Below, in pieces: positions 36,967-40,810 of a DNA stretch of 40,810 bases. This DNA comes from Nymphaea colorata (lineage: Eukaryota > Streptophyta > Magnoliopsida > Nymphaeales > Nymphaeaceae). The stretch covers positions 1-40,810 of the forward strand of contig NW_022204787.1 of the NCBI RefSeq assembly GCF_008831285.2. The letters are read 5' to 3'. Within the stretch, counting starts at the first letter, position 1; each line of letters begins with the position of its first letter. The notes under the pieces were generated by a model. It made no database searches and was not told the DNA's origin. It saw only the letters and a list, made by a program, of their open reading frames with translations. A program made the translations under genes and the position numbers.

Positions 36967-37144
36967 GCAGTGGCTTAGCCACATGTGGGCTAAGTTGCCC
37001 AGACCAGCTCTTTAAAATTTCTTTATTTTTTACATTAGCAAATTTAATATTTTTTTTTCTTTTATACATATATAAGTGCCCCCTAAAGATATAAATGTTT
37101 TTAAAGAAGGGTCCCTGCAGCTAATTTTTTTGACTCCACCACTG
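36967..37144. mobile_element. MITE-like element, copy A (178 bp) with 7-bp target duplication
   Basis: Ends are GCAGTGGCTTAGCC at left and, inverted, CAGTGGTGGAGTC at right. Direct 7-mers ctctttg at 36960-36966 and 37145-37151 flank it. The interior shares blocks with copy B (39025-39201), such as 'ata(t)(c)aa(g)tgcccc' followed by A/T-rich sequence. No coding capacity. Confidence 0.68.
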
Positions 37145-37151
37145 CTCTTTG

Positions 37152-37860
37152 AATAACTATGCTATGGCATTTTTTTTATCTAATGATATGGACAAGGCTG
37201 TATCTGTTCCAATTAAATAGCTTCTTCATCTCATTTAAATAATTGGTGCTGAAAGAAATGAGACATGACAGCGTAGAACTTCCAAATGAACAAATTTGCG
37301 GATTGGTAGAAATGATACATCTCATAAATGCAATAAAGAAGGCAATAGGCCGATCTACCTCTCAAGATCTTGTGAGTTTCAATCCATTGACGCGTCCAAG
37401 ACATGATATTTGATGAATGATGCTGAATGAATGAGATGCATGAATGACTTATGTTGATGTTTGTGGAATCACTCGCATCAAAACTATTCAATTACGTGGT
37501 CTACTTTGTCTAGTATATTGTTCGTCAAGTATTGCTTCAAACTTAAATTACTGTTATCTATACATTCAATTTCTTTTTTCAGGTCAGTGATGTAATATAT
37601 TGTAGTCAACTATTTGGAATTGACATGCCATAGCATAGTTACTTGGCTTGAGGGGCACGCTGACAGTACATTCTTAGTTCCATTCTTATGGGTGCTACTT
37701 CTCTAGACTTTGGAAACAAAGGAACTGAAATGTGCATCGAAGAAGGTTGGATGATCTCATCATTTCCTAGATTTGAAACATAGATCATCTGCCAATACCT
37801 GTGGCCACTTCGGTTAGAATCAAGTAGTAGTATCACGGACATATCATGGTGCGTCTTTGA
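37152..37860. other. Intergenic DNA, no gene seen
   Basis: Two minus-strand frames (37231-37491 and 37639-37842) have no recognisable domain. The first lies just upstream, in copia orientation, of the copia relic at 36210-36720 and could be decayed gag, but I see no gag motif in it. Confidence 0.4.
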
Positions 37861-38200
37861 CTCCCATTTCCAGTGGTGGAGATAGGCATTTCTGGTTAAG
37901 TAAGGATGTCAGTATATTCGATTTGAATCAGATATCCAACCAAACCATTCTGAAAAACCAGTTATAGAAAAAAAATATCATGTCCAATGGAAAAATCAGA
38001 TCAGCTTTGGATTTAAGAAATGACATTGAACTCCCATTTCCAGTGGTGGAGATAGGCATTTTTGGTTAAGTAAGGATGTCAATATATTCGATTTGAATCA
38101 GATATCCAACCAAACCATTCTGAAAAACCAGTTATAGAAAAAAAATATCATGTCCAATGGAAAAATCAGATCAGCTTTGGATTTAAGAAATGACATTCTA
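37861..38200. repeat. Recent tandem duplication, 170-bp period
   Basis: 37861-38030 is repeated at 38031-38200. By eye the copies differ at two substitutions (tctggt/tttggt and cagtat/aatat) over about 168 bp. The unit takes in 40 bp of flanking DNA and the first 130 bp of the hAT-like element beside it. Confidence 0.92.
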
Positions 38201-38519
38201 ATGGATTCGGATTTAGATATATGTAAATATTTGATAGATTCAAATTCAGATCATATTTAGTTTTAAACAAATATCATACATCTAACACTCTTATATATTG
38301 AAAGTCAGCTAGATTTGGTTCAAAATTCAGATTAAGAAGTGAATGAAAAGTTGGATTCAGATCATATTCGGATTGCAAAATTGGATTTCAGACTTTGATA
38401 TGACTTTTATTCATTCATGTTAAAATCAGAATTCAAATATGAACATGTGAGTATTTGAAAAAGCAGCTACATATGGTTAAGAGTATATTTTATTCGAATC
38501 TGATCCATTGACATCCCTA
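37901..38519. mobile_element. Non-autonomous hAT-like element with duplicated left end
   Basis: The left end TAAGGATGTCAG (37901, and again at 38071 in the duplicate) and the right end, inverted, TAGGGATGTCAATGG (ending at 38519) agree in TARGGATGTCA. Between them are many degenerate 'gattcagat' and 'ggatttag' words, as in subterminal regions of plant hAT-type elements. Flanking 8-mers tggttaag and tggctgat agree at only five of eight bases, so the target duplication is weak. Counting from the second left end, the original element would be about 449 bp. Confidence 0.6.
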
Positions 38520-38527
38520 TGGCTGAT

Positions 38528-39024
38528 GGCATATGACAAGCAAACCTGGGTGGCAGCTCCTATGGCTAGATCCACAATCCATGTCCACTCCTCATTGAAA
38601 AGCTGTTGACCCTGCCAGCAGCTGCTCATACCAGCCCACATCTGGCTTATTCGCTGCTCTTTTTGGCCATTGATATGCTTAAAAAAGAGTCTATCAGCAC
38701 CTCTTTGCCATGCTAAGCTTGCCTGTTGCATTCCTTCCAATTGCAAATCCCATGCTAATTCATTTCTCAGGGGCTGCATCTTTGTCTCCTGATCTTTGAG
38801 TTGAGTTGGACAATTTATGTGGAAATAGTAGGGATGTCAGCAGATCACATTCGAATCGATATGCTGACATCTCTAGATATAGGGTAATTAGCAGCTCAGT
38901 TTTCCTATGGAAGCTTGTGGGAGTTAGGCTCTGGACTTGTATTAACAAAAAAATGATATTTACAGCAGCCAAAAATGGGGATGCATAGCGTGTAGACCAT
39001 AGTGAAAACTTAGCTACTGTGACC
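38528..39024. other. Intergenic DNA with one palindromic mini-relic
   Basis: A minus-strand frame (38779-38477) is open for 100 codons but resembles no family that I know, and its 3' part overlaps the end of the hAT-like element. Apart from the 46-bp palindrome at 38829-38874 nothing is recognised. Confidence 0.4.
38829..38874. repeat. 46-bp imperfect palindrome with hAT-like termini
   Basis: The left arm TAGGGATGTCAGCAGATC and the inverted right arm TAGAGATGTCAGCATATC agree at 16 of 18 bases around a 10-base centre. The first ten bases equal the right terminus of the neighbouring 37901-38519 element. Flanks gaaatag and gatatag are near-identical. Confidence 0.7.
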
Positions 39025-39201
39025 CAGTGGCAGAGCTACATTATTGCTAGTGTGGGCAATTGCCAACACCAACCCAAAAAAATTAAACTATTTAGATACA
39101 AAACTTCATTAATTTTCAGTTTTTTACATATCAATGCCCCTTAAGGTTTGAATCTTACACTTGAAGTGCCCCTCAACCAGAAATTTTTGGTTATACCACT
39201 G
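39025..39201. mobile_element. MITE-like element, copy B (177 bp)
   Basis: The left end CAGTGGCAGAGCTA and the right end, inverted, CAGTGGTATA bracket a 177-bp unit, the same length as copy A from CAGTGG to CCACTG. Shared inner blocks include 'atgcccctta' and 'aatttttgg'. Flanks ctgtgacc and ctgcaacc do not give a clean target duplication. Confidence 0.62.
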
Positions 39202-40329
39202 GCTGCAACCATAAAGACATGTAATGAGATTTTAGGAAATGAAGAGTGGACATGTACCCCTTGGCTCATGTGGGGCTTCCCATAGCTTTAACTTGCTAAA
39301 TTCATCAAACAAAATAAGAAAAATGGCCAAAACGTTTTGCGTTTCCCTGTTTGGGAGAGCAGAATGAGTATTAGAAGTCATTTTTTACAATAAAGTCCCC
39401 ATAGAGTCCACGTCTGTTTTTGGTGCCTTGGAAAAGGTGCCCACATTATGCATCAATTTTCATATCGGTGCCTCCCTTTTGCAGCATAGGGAGTTGACAC
39501 AATGGGGATTCAAAACGGAAACTAGCAGTATACCCCACCTGCCTAATGCACCAACCCCCTTGGTGAGCCTATGTACTCTTGCGGAAGCTGGGATAAATGT
39601 CTTGCACTGTGATACTAAGAGTTGCACATGTAATACCTTTTTTTTTTTGCATATACAATGGACAGAAAAAGACTCTTGACAGAAGATCAAATGTTGTTCA
39701 TGTTATCCCTGGTCTAACTCTACCTATTCAACAGGGTTATCCATCGATATTTTCTGGTGATATTTCCAGTGTTTTTTTACTAGATCTTTCCATGCTAGAA
39801 TCTCGAACTCCTTGCGAGCTCTTTTGGTCAGACACCAATACTTGAATTGGAGCTTGTGAACCCTCTAAACTAAAGCTCATTTCTCATGGATATGGAAAAG
39901 CTGCCTTTTGGGGACAAGAAGAGCTTTTTTACTTAATCTAGCGGTGTTTGGGTAATGGTAAGAAGGTGAAAATTTGGTAATAGTATTGGGGATGGGGGAT
40001 TGTATAATATGGAGGGGAAGAAAGGCAAAGCAAGAACTGATGATAAAGACGAGGCTGCTGCCGAAAATTATAGTTGACTTGTAGACTTAGGCACTCCCCT
40101 CATAAAAATCAAGTTCAGTGAGTGCGTCCATTTAATTAGCTCCACCACCACATGATTGTCTTGCCAGTGGTGGAGGATAGATCCAACCATTGTCTGGGGT
40201 AATCAGCATTTTTTGAACATTTATGGCAAGTTTACAACAAAATATCAAAGATTGCTAGCCGCAAACACCTTGATTTTCCTTAATTCTGATCAATTTCTTA
40301 TCTGATTAAATTGTCAACTCGATTTAGGA
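39202..40329. other. Intergenic DNA, no gene seen
   Basis: Overlapping short frames at 39428-39845 lack any recognisable motif. The sequence has moderate AT content and no clear repeat boundary. Confidence 0.5.
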
Positions 40330-40810
40330 CCCATTTAGGTCAAATTTCAGAAGTTTAGACTCAAGCACAGCCCAAATCTAGACATATTTTGTAATTCATA
40401 TCCACATTCAGACAGGGATTCAGTCCAAAAAATCATACAGAGACTGAAAAGAGACCCTAGACCCATATCTGGATCCAAATCCCAGCTGTAAATCAAAATC
40501 AGATCCCTAGACCCATATTTGGATCCAACTGCCACCTCTAGATTGCATAAGAGCCTCCGTCCATATCTAGATCCACCTAGTCTAGATTGAAGAGCCTTGG
40601 ATTCATATTTGATCCAATCCAAGATCTAAAGAAAAAACGGATCCATAGATCCATATCTAGAACCAAATTTAAGATCCACATACAAAATTGAGCCTTAGGT
40701 CTGAATCCAAATCTCTGCTCTAGATCGAAAATTGTGCCAAATTCAGATTGAAAACTTAGCATTAGATCCAAAAATATAGCCTATATCCAAAAACCCGACA
40801 CAAGATCCAA
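40330..40810. repeat. Degenerate GGATCCA/ATATCTAGATCC repeats, running off the right edge
   Basis: The phrase 'ctagacccatat(c/t)tggatcca' occurs at about 40455 and again 52 bp later at about 40507. Weaker versions (catatctagatcc, tccatatctagaacc) follow to the edge. The style resembles subterminal regions of hAT-like elements, but no terminus lies within the window. Confidence 0.6.

Noticed and set aside
38477-38779. 100-codon minus-strand frame as a gene
   Set aside because: No recognisable domain, overlaps the end of a mobile-element relic, and has no supporting upstream structure.

Overview
This is nuclear DNA of a flowering plant. It holds a coiled-coil NB-ARC LRR (CNL) resistance-gene relic, Ty1/copia remnants, non-autonomous hAT-like and Mutator-like DNA elements, CT/GA microsatellites, and a long AT-rich satellite array. 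There is no sign of bacterial gene organisation. I cannot assign the species. I find no intact protein-coding gene; every recognisable coding stretch is broken.

Layout. 1-601: degraded copia gag, minus strand, running off the left edge. 602-2444: AT-rich non-coding DNA with CT microsatellites. 2445-24376: a 21.9-kb tandem array of a higher-order repeat (HOR) of about 3,155 bp: six full copies, one copy with a 1.4-kb internal deletion, and a final partial copy. Each HOR is built from diverged monomers of about 115 bp (types A, B, C), which form blocks of about 0.83-1.41 kb delimited by short 48-49 + 61 bp modules. Each HOR also carries one inverted segment of about 180 bp that can fold back on neighbouring forward monomers. 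24377-28735: minus-strand CNL pseudogene. Its 3' LRR end abuts the satellite, its coiled-coil/NB-ARC linker is split by an 876-bp Mutator-like element (10-bp target duplication) carrying a fragment of a lung-seven-transmembrane (GPR107/GOST-like) receptor gene, and it has several frameshifts.

28736-40810 is repeat-rich intergenic DNA: GA and GT microsatellites; a 758-bp hAT-like element (30131-30888); a CT-rich tract; an ARM-repeat protein pseudogene (minus, 32805-33551); a copia zinc-knuckle/protease/pre-integrase relic (minus, about 36210-36720); two related 177-178 bp MITE-like elements; a hAT-like element whose left end is tandemly duplicated (37901-38519); a 46-bp palindromic mini-relic with the same termini (38829-38874); and degenerate GGATCCA-type repeats at the right edge.

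The most notable structure is the three-tier satellite with its built-in fold-back and its abrupt boundary against the resistance-gene relic. Homogeneity of the inner copies, more divergence in the outer ones, and a deletion at subrepeat microhomology fit unequal exchange as the force shaping the array. All coordinates and lengths were read by eye.
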